Source: Alangreenwoodia sp964438605
GTDB lineage: Bacteria > Bacillota > Clostridia > Peptostreptococcales > Anaerovoracaceae
Assembly: GCA_964438605.1 (NCBI GenBank)
Contig: CAYTKT010000001.1
Span: forward strand, 93,514-157,513
DNA length: 64,000 nucleotides
Reading direction: 5' to 3'
Shown: piece by piece, positions 9,226-17,114 of the stretch
How positions within the stretch are numbered: position 1 is the first letter of the stretch
How the letters are laid out: every line of letters begins with the position of its first letter
Translations under genes and position numbers: made by a program
The notes under the pieces: model-generated
The model's database searches: none
Told to the model about the DNA's origin: nothing
The model's input: only the letters and a program-made list of their open reading frames with translations

Positions 9226-9260
9226 AAAAAATCGGCTTCACAAACTGAAACCGATGAATT
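9226..9260 (-). terminator. weak terminator-like hairpin
   Basis: ATCGG...CCGAT stem (9231-9235 with 9251-9255) extended by imperfect pairs, with a T-run on the minus strand. It lies downstream of the nitroreductase relic. The rest of 9001-9423 shows no gene. Confidence 0.4.
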
Positions 9261-9423
9261 TTAATCAGCCAATCGAACTCAAAATGAACCTGGAAAATTA
9301 CTGGGTGAAAAAGCGGACTTTCCTCAGGCATCGTCTTTCGCCAATTCACCCATGCTCCCTCATCAGCCTTACAAGAGCCATAAAATATCAATTAAAATCT
9401 CCGGATGCTGTCAACAAATCCGC

Positions 9424-9660
9424 TTAATTATAGAACGTTACAATTTCATCAAGGCTCTTTTCATCCGGGGCTTTTACGTTCTCCGTCAGGCACACCGATC
9501 GGCATCATTGCGGATCACAAGAAAGCCAGTTTTGCTCATTCTCCGACGAAGAACCTACGCGCACGGCATCGAGAATTTTCAGGACATCTTCATCCGGTAC
9601 AGGCATGTCCTTAAATTTACGCACGCTCTGGCACGAATAAATCAGATCGTGCAGTTCCAT
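9424..9660 (-). pseudogene. decayed nitroreductase family gene
   Basis: Starts well: ATG 9660 with GAGGT upstream, giving MELHDLIYSCQSVRKFKDM and about 50 residues typical of the nitroreductase N-terminus (the xRRSxRxF region that binds FMN phosphate), then a stop. In other frames the same DNA gives FLVIRNDAD, MPIGVPDGE and finally KAPDEKSLDEIVTFYN followed by a stop, which looks like the family C-terminus. The normal gene is about 170-200 codons; here the middle is deleted and there are at least two frameshifts. It begins 16 bases after the DUF1266 gene stop, so it was the downstream gene of that operon. Confidence 0.8.
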
Positions 9661-9676
9661 AAATTTACCTCAAAAA

Positions 9677-10804
9677 CTAATTCAGAGACTTAGATTCTTT
9701 ACTTCTCTCTTTCATAGCGTCGGAAGCCGTCTTAAAATGAACAAATTCCTCGCCTTCCTTGCGGATGAAAGCCGTATTAACATCGGCATCGAGCAGCGGA
9801 ATAATCGACTCGTCAAAATTCGCAATAACGTTGAGTTTAAATATATTTGAATTATTAACGTCTGCCGTATATTCCTTGCTCTCGTCTCCCGCAAAAAATC
9901 TCCAGCCGGAATCAGGGAAATTCTTAAACGGTTCTTCACGATAAACATAACAAGGCTTTGCTCCATCGAGACTGATCCTGTCAGAGACAAAACATGCCTT
10001 CTCCGACTTTACAAGCGTCTTGAGATTGTCCTTGTCGAGCGTAGGGAAATATTCCTTTTTCTTATACCAGTTATATACTTTCCATACATTTACCGATTCA
10101 TCCTCAAACAGCTTTTTAACGAGATCGAGAAGCGTATCAAATGCCTCAGCCGTCTTCTCAGCATCATATTTCGAGTTTTTATACATGGAATACGTCCCGC
10201 CAGCCACAAAGCTAACAGCAAAATCAGCCCAGTTATGATATGAGGACAGCAGCGGCTTTACCATATCATCTATCATCTTCCGGGCAGTCGGCTCATTAAA
10301 ATAGTCGCAAAAAACGGCTTCCCTCATAAGATCGACGCCACGTGCCATATCCCATGCAACATAGCCGGCCGACCCCAGTACGTCCTTAAACTGATCAGAA
10401 AATTCCTTACACTTCAGGAAGGTTTCCTTTGCAGCAGGCCTCATCTTATCGACTTCCTCTTTAAAATCGCTGCTGTCATACATCTCAAACTGCTTATACT
10501 GCCACTGACAGCCACGGAAGCTAACCCGGCCGATCGCCTGAGTTGCCGATTCTGTGTCATGAATTTCAAAATTATCACGAAGTTCCTTCTCCATCTGTTC
10601 GGATTGCACAACGATCTCCGCATCATCCTTAAGCTGCAAAGTCGTAAAATCATATCCCTTCATCAGGGAATGAACAGCGGATACTAACATCTGAAAGTCA
10701 GGATATTTTGTATATTCCACGTCATTTTTGATATTTGATACGGACTCCCTGAAAGCGGATAATTCCGCTGCAAAATCTCTGTCTGCAACCTTATTGCTCA
10801 TCAT
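9677..10804 (-). CDS. DUF1266-DUF2185 fusion protein
   Basis: A 375-residue soluble protein with no signal peptide. Residues about 60-240 look like DUF1266, including the AWDMARGVDL block and the following NWADFAVSFVAGG segment. Residues about 275-360 match DUF2185 (the Imm33-like immunity fold) with CFVSDRIS, YREEP, DSGWRFFAGDE and IIPLLDADVNTAF. Neither domain has an enzymatic role known to me; both are frequent in polymorphic-toxin immunity loci. No toxin gene is next to it; the downstream gene is a nitroreductase relic. The only ribosome binding site candidate (GAGGTG) is 14 bases before the ATG pair, so translation may be weak. Confidence 0.78.
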   Translation of the reverse strand: MMSNKVADRDFAAELSAFRESVSNIKNDVEYTKYPDFQMLVSAVHSLMKGYDFTTLQLKDDAEIVVQSEQMEKELRDNFEIHDTESATQAIGRVSFRGCQWQYKQFEMYDSSDFKEEVDKMRPAAKETFLKCKEFSDQFKDVLGSAGYVAWDMARGVDLMREAVFCDYFNEPTARKMIDDMVKPLLSSYHNWADFAVSFVAGGTYSMYKNSKYDAEKTAEAFDTLLDLVKKLFEDESVNVWKVYNWYKKKEYFPTLDKDNLKTLVKSEKACFVSDRISLDGAKPCYVYREEPFKNFPDSGWRFFAGDESKEYTADVNNSNIFKLNVIANFDESIIPLLDADVNTAFIRKEGEEFVHFKTASDAMKERSKESKSLN

Positions 10805-10985
10805 ATTCAGTTATCTTTCACCTCTTTAACACTTTATAATACATAGAAACGAGCAAAATACATATTTTTCAAAATGGAACCACAATATACAGTTTATTCC
10901 GAATATTATCTTTCCATATATTATATATTTCATGGACAAATCGGTATTTTACTCATCTCTATTTTATACTACAGGCAGCGTATAT

Positions 10986-11021
10986 AAAAAGGCTGCACCG
11001 AACTGAAATCTGGTGCAGCCT
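10986..11021 (-). terminator. terminator of the flavoprotein operon
   Basis: Perfect stem GGCTGCACC (10991-10999) with GGTGCAGCC (11012-11020), followed on the minus strand by TTTTT. It lies 63 bases after the stop of the last FAD enzyme. Confidence 0.88.
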
Positions 11022-11083
11022 GAATTATTTCAGCCAATCCGGCAAGCGTTGAAACGATACTCACCGAAATTTAAACTACGCAA

Positions 11084-12721
11084 CTACGCTTCGTTTGTAA
11101 GAGTTGCAGTCCAACTTGGCATAGGGAACTTTTCTGGAACTTCCCAATCGATCATATCGTGCATCCATTCTGCTCTCTGTACGAAGATATCGTGTGCAAG
11201 AGGTACAGGTGGGTGGCAGATCCACTGAGGGTCAAATTCGTTCTTGACCTTGAGCAGCCAGAGGTGATAGTTAGGACCATACTGAGGGCCAGTAAGGTAC
11301 AGTGGCTGGTGAGGGCCAAGGTGAGACGAATAGTAGTTGTTTTCAATGTTCATCTTTGAAGTCTGCAGGAAGAATCTATCAACATAGGAGGTATCTTCGT
11401 CCTGATCCCAGTAGATAAGGAATTCGGAATAACCCTGGTGACCAGATTCGAAGTTCTGGAACCAGCCTGGGTCGCCGAAGTCCGGGAAGAGAGGAGGAGT
11501 GTACTCCGTAGCCTTGAGGGCTGCGAAAGATTCACCGTGCTGTACGGACTGGTTGAGAGATTCGATTACGAATTCTACGGATACATAAGAACCAGTCATC
11601 AGCCACATGCCGGCAGAGTCTGCATTCTTGAGCCAGGATTCATCGGAAGGCTTCGTACGTCTCGGTTTACCATTGCATTCCTGCATGATGTCTTCGAGAA
11701 CTCTGAGTTCGTAATCCATCTGCTCCTCGCTGGCATAACCGATTACCATTACTCTTACGAGATGGAAATTAGCCAGAGATTCTTCGCTCTCCTTGAGCCA
11801 GATGTCCCAGAATTCTTCTTTATCTTCCGCTTTAGCGATAGCTCTCCAGAATACAGGTACTTTCGTGCAGGCAGCACAGATTTCTGCAGCACCGATTTCG
11901 TACATCGCTTTAACCTGATCAGCCTTGGAAGGAACCTGATAGTTGATCCATCTGATTCTCTTTTCGTCGAGAGCCAGAGAAGTATTAGGAGCGATACCCT
12001 GCGGCTTAGGGGATTCCTGAATGAACGGCAGATACTTAACAGCCATTCTTGTAACGATACCCATGCAACCTCTTAAGCCAGTGAAACCTCTCAGGATGCA
12101 TCTGAGGTCAGGACCAGGACCCTCGCCCCAGAACGGATCGTCAGAACCAGCCAGAGAACCCATTCTAACAAGTTCACCATCAGGTAAAACAAGCTCAGTG
12201 CCGAGGATTCTTCTGTGAGGGAGACCAATCTTCAGGGAGATCGGAGACCAACCGTCACCGAGGAGGTTAGCGATTGCAGAGCACTGTGCGCCGCCGCCGC
12301 CGATTACACCGTAACAACCCTTATTGAATGCTTCCTGCTGTAAGGAAGAATAAATGATTCCAGGGCCGATATCGGCATACATATGCTTTTCATCCCACTC
12401 GAATTGCTGCATACGCTTCATGTCGATGATGAGCTCATCGTCAACATGGCAGTGAGTCTTAGGACCATAGAAACCAGTTGCATATGGTACATACGGAATA
12501 TTGTATCTGCTGCAGATCTTCACGAGCCTTACCACTTCGTCAGTGTCCTTCGGAAGTGCAACTGCTGCAGGAAGAACTGTCATTACTCTTTCATAACCGA
12601 GACCAGCTTCATAACCACCAGGACCGGATTTATAACCCTGCATGATGACTGGATCGTCGGAGATATATCTAGCACCTACTACGTTCTCAAGTGCTTTATA
12701 CGCCTGTGTTGAGATTGCCAT
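11084..12721 (-). CDS. FAD-binding dehydrogenase, VAO/PCMH-like, 545 residues
   Basis: An FAD_binding_4 (PCMH-type) flavoprotein. FAD domain about residues 50-235: the PKDTDEVVRLVKICS helix, the GGGGAQCSAIANLLGDG turn that contacts the flavin, and LRGFTGLRGCMGIVTRMAVK. The C-terminal substrate domain ends with FDPQWICHPP, resembling FDPxxxxxPP in vanillyl-alcohol-oxidase relatives. No signal peptide, so it is cytoplasmic. The substrate is not readable; relatives oxidise hydroxy-acids or para-hydroxybenzylic compounds. It is the last gene of a three-gene operon behind an iron-sulfur protein, which is the probable electron acceptor. GGAGGTGAAAAT-type ribosome site lies before ATG 12721. Confidence 0.85.
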   Translation of the reverse strand: MAISTQAYKALENVVGARYISDDPVIMQGYKSGPGGYEAGLGYERVMTVLPAAVALPKDTDEVVRLVKICSRYNIPYVPYATGFYGPKTHCHVDDELIIDMKRMQQFEWDEKHMYADIGPGIIYSSLQQEAFNKGCYGVIGGGGAQCSAIANLLGDGWSPISLKIGLPHRRILGTELVLPDGELVRMGSLAGSDDPFWGEGPGPDLRCILRGFTGLRGCMGIVTRMAVKYLPFIQESPKPQGIAPNTSLALDEKRIRWINYQVPSKADQVKAMYEIGAAEICAACTKVPVFWRAIAKAEDKEEFWDIWLKESEESLANFHLVRVMVIGYASEEQMDYELRVLEDIMQECNGKPRRTKPSDESWLKNADSAGMWLMTGSYVSVEFVIESLNQSVQHGESFAALKATEYTPPLFPDFGDPGWFQNFESGHQGYSEFLIYWDQDEDTSYVDRFFLQTSKMNIENNYYSSHLGPHQPLYLTGPQYGPNYHLWLLKVKNEFDPQWICHPPVPLAHDIFVQRAEWMHDMIDWEVPEKFPMPSWTATLTNEA

Positions 12722-12742
12722 TTATTTTCACCTCCAGAATGC

Positions 12743-14185
12743 TTAAAGTGCTTTAACGATAAGTTCAGTAATATCGATAGCCTCAATACCATCCTTAGGA
12801 TCAGCATAAGTATTGAATGCGTCTCTGCACTGAGGATCAGCGGAAACGATAGTTTCGATACCACATTCCTTAGCTTCGTCAAGGCGGTGACCTGTAGCGA
12901 ACTTAGTTAATGCAGGGAAAGCGATGTCAGCGCCACGTCCGGCACAGATATCGAAAGCATTTTCTCTGATTCTGATAAATTCAGTGTTATCAGCGCCAGG
13001 TACAGCTGCCATGATAGTTCTTGCTTCGGCATACAGACCTTCTCTACCTCTTCTTCTTCTGAGGCCCGGATATACCATACCCATCCAGCCTCTTTCACCT
13101 TTGTAAGGTGTCCAGTCGTCGCACAGTCTGGACACAGAAGAAGCATCGTGATAAGCCATTCTTGTGTCAACCGGAGTAGTCAATACGAGAGTACCTTCTT
13201 CGATTGCTTTTGCAGCGAGACTGAGGATATGAACTACTTCAAATCCGAGATCTGCAGTTGCTATGTCGAGGAGCTTAGGATAATCAACTTTGATCGTTCT
13301 GTAAGCTTCTGCATCTGAAACCACAACCCGTTTTGCACCAGTCGCTTTAATCGCCTCAATGTTTTCTTTTGCAATTTTTCTCGCTACATCTACCATACCG
13401 ATAGAAGAAGGAACATTTCCGTCGTTCTTTTCGTTGTCAAGGAGCATGAAGTCGATGCCGAGTTTTTCGAGAATAGTCGCAGTTGCCTGTGCTATCTGAG
13501 GATTCTTATAAGAAGTGTTGTCCCCAACATAGTAAAGAGTGTCAGCCTTCTTTGCAACCTTAACGTTCTTAGCCCAAGCTTTACGGTCACCCTTTTCACC
13601 GTAAATGTTGCCAGTTGCGAGGATTTTGTCAACTGCAGCCTTGTGTGCAGGAAGAGGAGCGGCGCCGTCCTGGACTGCCTTAACTCTCATAGCTTCGAGG
13701 GAGAGTTCGATTTCCAGGTCGAGGTTTCTCTTACATGCAACATCGCAAGCGCCGCACAGAGGACAAGCGTAAAGAATCTGCAGAAGCGTCGGGGACCATT
13801 CGAGTGTGCCGTTAATGATTCCCAAACCGATTCTCATCTTTCCGAATGCGCCGTAAGCATCAAAATCGTTCCAGAGGTTTTCCGGACATCTGACATTGAA
13901 CCTTACGCCTGGGTTATACGTGTGTTCCACCCAGTAGCAGCCTTTGCATTTAATGCAGTGGTCCATGTCATATTTGAACATGTTGATGTCTTCGATATCG
14001 AGTGCTAACGGAGTTCTCGGAGTATCATACCTGCCGTGAGAGTTGCCCTTACCGTCGCCGTATGCAGGATCGATAACGGACATCTTATAACGGTCACCAG
14101 TTAATCTTTTATCTTTAGCGACTTCAGCAGCATACTCCATATTCTTTTTGGTTACTGATAAGTCGAAACGATCATCTCTTGCCAT
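12743..14185 (-). CDS. HdrD/GlpC-like [4Fe-4S] electron-transfer protein
   Basis: A 480-residue ferredoxin-like protein. Two cysteine clusters are visible: C77-x2-C80-x2-C83 with C100-P, and C141-x2-C144-x2-C147-x3-C151, each enough for a [4Fe-4S] centre. In HdrD/GlpC/LutA-type proteins a C-terminal pair of CCG domains follows; here the usual PCH part of the motif is AYHDASSVSR (about 340), without cysteine, and only ICAGRGAD (about 415) resembles the second, so the CCG site is degenerate. It lies between two FAD enzymes in one operon and likely passes their electrons on. ATG 14185 (GGAGGAGG ten bases upstream) is preferred to the in-frame TTG 14191. Confidence 0.85.
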   Translation of the reverse strand: MARDDRFDLSVTKKNMEYAAEVAKDKRLTGDRYKMSVIDPAYGDGKGNSHGRYDTPRTPLALDIEDINMFKYDMDHCIKCKGCYWVEHTYNPGVRFNVRCPENLWNDFDAYGAFGKMRIGLGIINGTLEWSPTLLQILYACPLCGACDVACKRNLDLEIELSLEAMRVKAVQDGAAPLPAHKAAVDKILATGNIYGEKGDRKAWAKNVKVAKKADTLYYVGDNTSYKNPQIAQATATILEKLGIDFMLLDNEKNDGNVPSSIGMVDVARKIAKENIEAIKATGAKRVVVSDAEAYRTIKVDYPKLLDIATADLGFEVVHILSLAAKAIEEGTLVLTTPVDTRMAYHDASSVSRLCDDWTPYKGERGWMGMVYPGLRRRRGREGLYAEARTIMAAVPGADNTEFIRIRENAFDICAGRGADIAFPALTKFATGHRLDEAKECGIETIVSADPQCRDAFNTYADPKDGIEAIDITELIVKAL

Positions 14186-14209
14186 AGTCAATGTGCCTCC
14201 TCCCTAACA

Positions 14210-15679
14210 TTAGAAACATAAAGTACCAGGATTTAAGATATTCTTCTCGTCAAAGATGTTCTTAAGTCTCTTAAGTGTAGCTGTATATCCGCCAGCTCTG
14301 TCATAGATAACAGGAACGAGGTTTCCGCAAGGTCTTGTGAACTGAGCGCCGTTGTTCATCATCTCAATACCTGCTTCATAAACGATGTCTGCGATTTCTT
14401 TCTTTTCAGCTTCGTTTTCAGGATCATAGAAGAATGTGAATTCAATCTGGCACGCACGGTTGTGTTCGATTGGCTGGATGTAAGCGCCAACCTGAGTGTG
14501 CGGATAAGTGTGGTTAGCGAGAACCTTCTTGAGGATCTCAACATATTCATTTGCCTTTTCAGGACGAGCGATGAAGAACATATCTTCATAAGCGCCAGCC
14601 GGTTTCGTCTTCCAGGAAGGTGCTTCCCAAGGAGTCTTGAGGATCGTCAAAAGCTTTCTGCCCAGACCTGGGAATCCAGGAAGCGCAGGCTTCAGAGAGA
14701 TGTCTTTAAACGTAGTATTGATGACATCAGTCAGATAGTGCTCTTCGTAAGCAATTTTCTCATCAGGACGTCTCTTAACACCGCTGAGTACGATCGCGAG
14801 TGTCCACTCAGGGAGTTTCTCGCAGAGTCCAGGAATTTCTTCCGGAGTATCAGCGATGATCGTAGCGAGATCAACCTTGTTCAGGAGTAAGATTTCCTGC
14901 CCGATTCTTCTCGGCATGATCTTGTATAAGAATTCATTTGCATAATCGAGATCATCGATCGGAGCAAATAAGATTTTGTCTTTCTGACTCTTCAATTCGA
15001 GCTTAGCACTCATCCAAGTGATAATACCCATAGTACCCTGAGCGCCCTGTACGATACGATAGAAGTCAAGTCCCGGACCGGAAGGGTCAACACCTCTGGA
15101 TGGAGTGTAAAGGCCATGTTCCGGAGTATTATCAGCAGCAAAACCGTGAACAGAAGCGGAGCCTGATCTGAATACGGAACCGTCGCCCCAGACGATTTCA
15201 AGTGACTGAGTTACTTCGCCATAATCGTAGACTGTATTAGTGATAACGCAGCGATCCAGCGTATCAGACAGCACAGATCTGTTCGCAAGCGGAGTTAACG
15301 GCATCATGAATCTTGCGCCGACTTTATCAAGTTCTTCATATAACTGCTTCCAAGTAACACCAGGCTGGAAACGAACAAACTTATGCTTGAGATCGATTTC
15401 AAGAATCTTATTCATATTCTTCATATCGATGACGATGCCGCCCTGCTTAGGAATGGACGCACCATACATATGAGTCTGAGAACTGACCGGAACAACAGGA
15501 ATGTTGTTTTCATATGCGTATTTTACTACTGCAGAGACTTCTTCGGTTGAGTTCGGCCAAACGACTGCATCTGCATATCCTTCAGGGCACAGGCTCATAT
15601 CTTTTGTGTAAGCCTCAAGATCCGCAGGATTGTCACTCGCTTTCCCAACCAACTTTTCGAGTTCATTGATTAATGACAT
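14210..15679 (-). CDS. FAD-binding oxidase, GlcD/D-lactate dehydrogenase-like, 489 residues
   Basis: An FAD_binding_4 flavoprotein with the glycolate oxidase subunit D layout. The FAD domain (about 30-240) has NSTEEVSAVVKYAYE, VVPVSSQTHMYGA, the LANRSVLSDTLDR flavin turn and QGAQGTMGIITW; the C-terminus ends in RLKNIFDEKNILNPGTL, the classical cap-domain ending. ATG 15679 has AAGGAGG ten bases upstream; an in-frame ATG 57 bases earlier lacks such a site. It is the first gene of the operon, 24 bases before the iron-sulfur gene. Probable role: oxidation of a 2-hydroxy-acid or related compound, with electrons to the iron-sulfur partner; substrate unknown. Confidence 0.87.
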   Translation of the reverse strand: MSLINELEKLVGKASDNPADLEAYTKDMSLCPEGYADAVVWPNSTEEVSAVVKYAYENNIPVVPVSSQTHMYGASIPKQGGIVIDMKNMNKILEIDLKHKFVRFQPGVTWKQLYEELDKVGARFMMPLTPLANRSVLSDTLDRCVITNTVYDYGEVTQSLEIVWGDGSVFRSGSASVHGFAADNTPEHGLYTPSRGVDPSGPGLDFYRIVQGAQGTMGIITWMSAKLELKSQKDKILFAPIDDLDYANEFLYKIMPRRIGQEILLLNKVDLATIIADTPEEIPGLCEKLPEWTLAIVLSGVKRRPDEKIAYEEHYLTDVINTTFKDISLKPALPGFPGLGRKLLTILKTPWEAPSWKTKPAGAYEDMFFIARPEKANEYVEILKKVLANHTYPHTQVGAYIQPIEHNRACQIEFTFFYDPENEAEKKEIADIVYEAGIEMMNNGAQFTRPCGNLVPVIYDRAGGYTATLKRLKNIFDEKNILNPGTLCF

Positions 15680-16140
15680 AAACTCAATTCCTCCTTTCAA
15701 TAATGAGATTATGATACATCTTCTGCCTGAATTCATTATAAATTACAGCTTTCTGTATTTCGGCAATCCGCACCGCACCGGTGTCCTGTGTGATCGAACC
15801 TTCCGTGGCAACCACCATTCGTTCATCCATAGGTTTCCGTTTGATGTTTTTATCAATCTGCCTTCGCAGTCTCCGTCTTCAGAATGACGCTCCTGAAAAA
15901 TTCACGTCGGCTCATCTGACATTTGCTCTATCAAACGATCCAGACAGTATCATAAACATGAGCTACCAGCTCTCTATTAAACGCCGCCTCGTCGAACCGG
16001 CGTTTCTTAAACCTATACCCCATAAGGTACAGAAATTAAGACAATTTTTATCAATGCCGGTTGAATCCACAAAAAAAACCCAAATTCACCTTATCCGTCT
16101 AAAATAAAGCTTTCCGGCTATTTTTTCTAATTGAACCCAT
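15680..16140 (-). promoter_or_regulatory. long transcribed leader of the flavoprotein operon
   Basis: About 460 bases between the predicted transcription start and ATG 15679. It contains hairpins at 15979-16005 (AAACGCCG paired with CGGCGTTT) and 15960-15972 (GAGCT-ACC-AGCTC), a T8 run at 16070-16077, and a 48-codon frame (15684-15828) overlapping the ribosome binding site. It matches no riboswitch class I know. Confidence 0.4.
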
Positions 16141-16147
16141 CAGCATT

Positions 16148-16176
16148 ATTATATAACGCTGTATATAATGTGTCAA
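16148..16176 (-). promoter_or_regulatory. perfect consensus sigma-A promoter of the flavoprotein operon
   Basis: Minus strand TTGACA (16171-16176), exactly 17 bases, TATAAT (16148-16153). Such an ideal promoter normally needs a repressor; the divergent HxlR gene is the obvious candidate. Confidence 0.85.
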
Positions 16177-16358
16177 CTAATATTATCACCTTATATTATG
16201 AGATTTCCTGTCGTTTTTGGGGAAGTCCATAAACGCTTTCATTCATTCTCCCGGAAGGTTTTGTGTAAGGAACCCGGATAAAATTATTTCGGAATCAGCT
16301 ATTTTTATTCACCGCAAAATGTTTACAAATCCATTCCAGAATATGATATTATAATAGT

Positions 16359-16404
16359 AAATGTCATTTGGGAATCAGGATTCTTGTCCTTTTTTCCGAC
16401 ATTT
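16359..16404. promoter_or_regulatory. nested inverted repeat, candidate HxlR operator
   Basis: AAATGTC (16359-16365) is inverted as GACATTT (16398-16404), and inside lies GAATC-AG-GATTC (16372-16383). It sits between the divergent promoter and the HxlR gene. Assignment to HxlR rests on position only. Confidence 0.3.
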
Positions 16405-16553
16405 ATTTTATCGTTATACTAATAATAAGTCAACTGATTACTTTTTTGTAAGCGAAAATTTTTTCAAAATCCGTATCAGCTTGAACTTTCAAGGCTTTGA
16501 GATGGATTTTACAGAAAAATATGCTGATTAACCGCTGAACGGAGGCGGAATGT

Positions 16554-17015
16554 ATGGAAAAGAAAAAAGTCCAGAGAAGCAAAACGCAAAACGGTTCCTT
16601 TCCCTATGATCATTTTTTTGATATGCTCAGCGGCAAATGGAAGTCCTGTATCATGATTGCGATTGATTACGAAGGACACATTCATTTTAACGCGTTTCAG
16701 AAGCTCTGGGGAATTACGAGCAAAGTTCTCTATACGCAGCTTGCCGATCTTGAACGCGACGGTCTGATCAAGCGGCAAAAACTCTGCACCGGGGATAAGA
16801 AGCAGACGACCCAGTATGTCATGACTGAAAAGGGAAAAAGCGTCATGCCGATTCTGAAGGAAATTTATTTGTGGGCGATGAAAGACCTCGAAGATAAACA
16901 TATAAAGATCGACCCGCGTTCGTTTGAGTATTACATGCCGGAGAATAAGCGTGACCACGGACAGAAAGCCCAGAGCGAAAACGCCTCTCCTACCGTACCC
17001 GTACCGTATTCGTAA
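16554..17015 (+). CDS. HxlR family transcriptional regulator
   Basis: A 153-residue winged-helix DNA-binding protein. The HxlR signature runs from MLSGKWKSCIMIAI (about 23-36) through FNAFQKLWGITSKVLYTQLADLERDGLI (recognition helix) to the wing YVMTEKGKSVMPILKEI. HxlR proteins act as dimers that respond to aldehydes, quinones or redox stress, often controlling adjacent oxidoreductases. ATG 16554 follows GGAGG by eight bases. The residues after about 125 are a polar tail without known role. It is divergent to the FAD/iron-sulfur operon, a usual arrangement for its target. Confidence 0.9.
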   Translation: MEKKKVQRSKTQNGSFPYDHFFDMLSGKWKSCIMIAIDYEGHIHFNAFQKLWGITSKVLYTQLADLERDGLIKRQKLCTGDKKQTTQYVMTEKGKSVMPILKEIYLWAMKDLEDKHIKIDPRSFEYYMPENKRDHGQKAQSENASPTVPVPYS

Positions 17016-17068
17016 TATTTTACAGGGCGCTGATTTTCCACGTGGAAAATCAGCGCCCTGTAAAATAT
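17015..17068. terminator. 54-bp perfect palindrome, bidirectional terminator
   Basis: Positions 17015-17041 are the exact reverse complement of 17042-17068, with an AT-rich outer end and a GGGCGC inner core. It begins on the last base of the HxlR stop codon and separates that gene from the convergent dnaE, so it can end both transcripts. Confidence 0.8.
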
Positions 17069-17114
17069 CTGTAAAGAAAGTACATAAAACTGCCTTATTT
17101 TACTTCAGACCTTC

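Noticed and set aside
15684..15828. 48-codon frame in the flavoprotein leader, possible leader peptide
   Set aside because: Weak ribosome site, no run of regulatory codons; kept only as part of the leader description.
15780..15830. Possible tRNA T-arm (GGTTCGATC on the minus strand)
   Set aside because: No acceptor, D or anticodon stem can be drawn around it.
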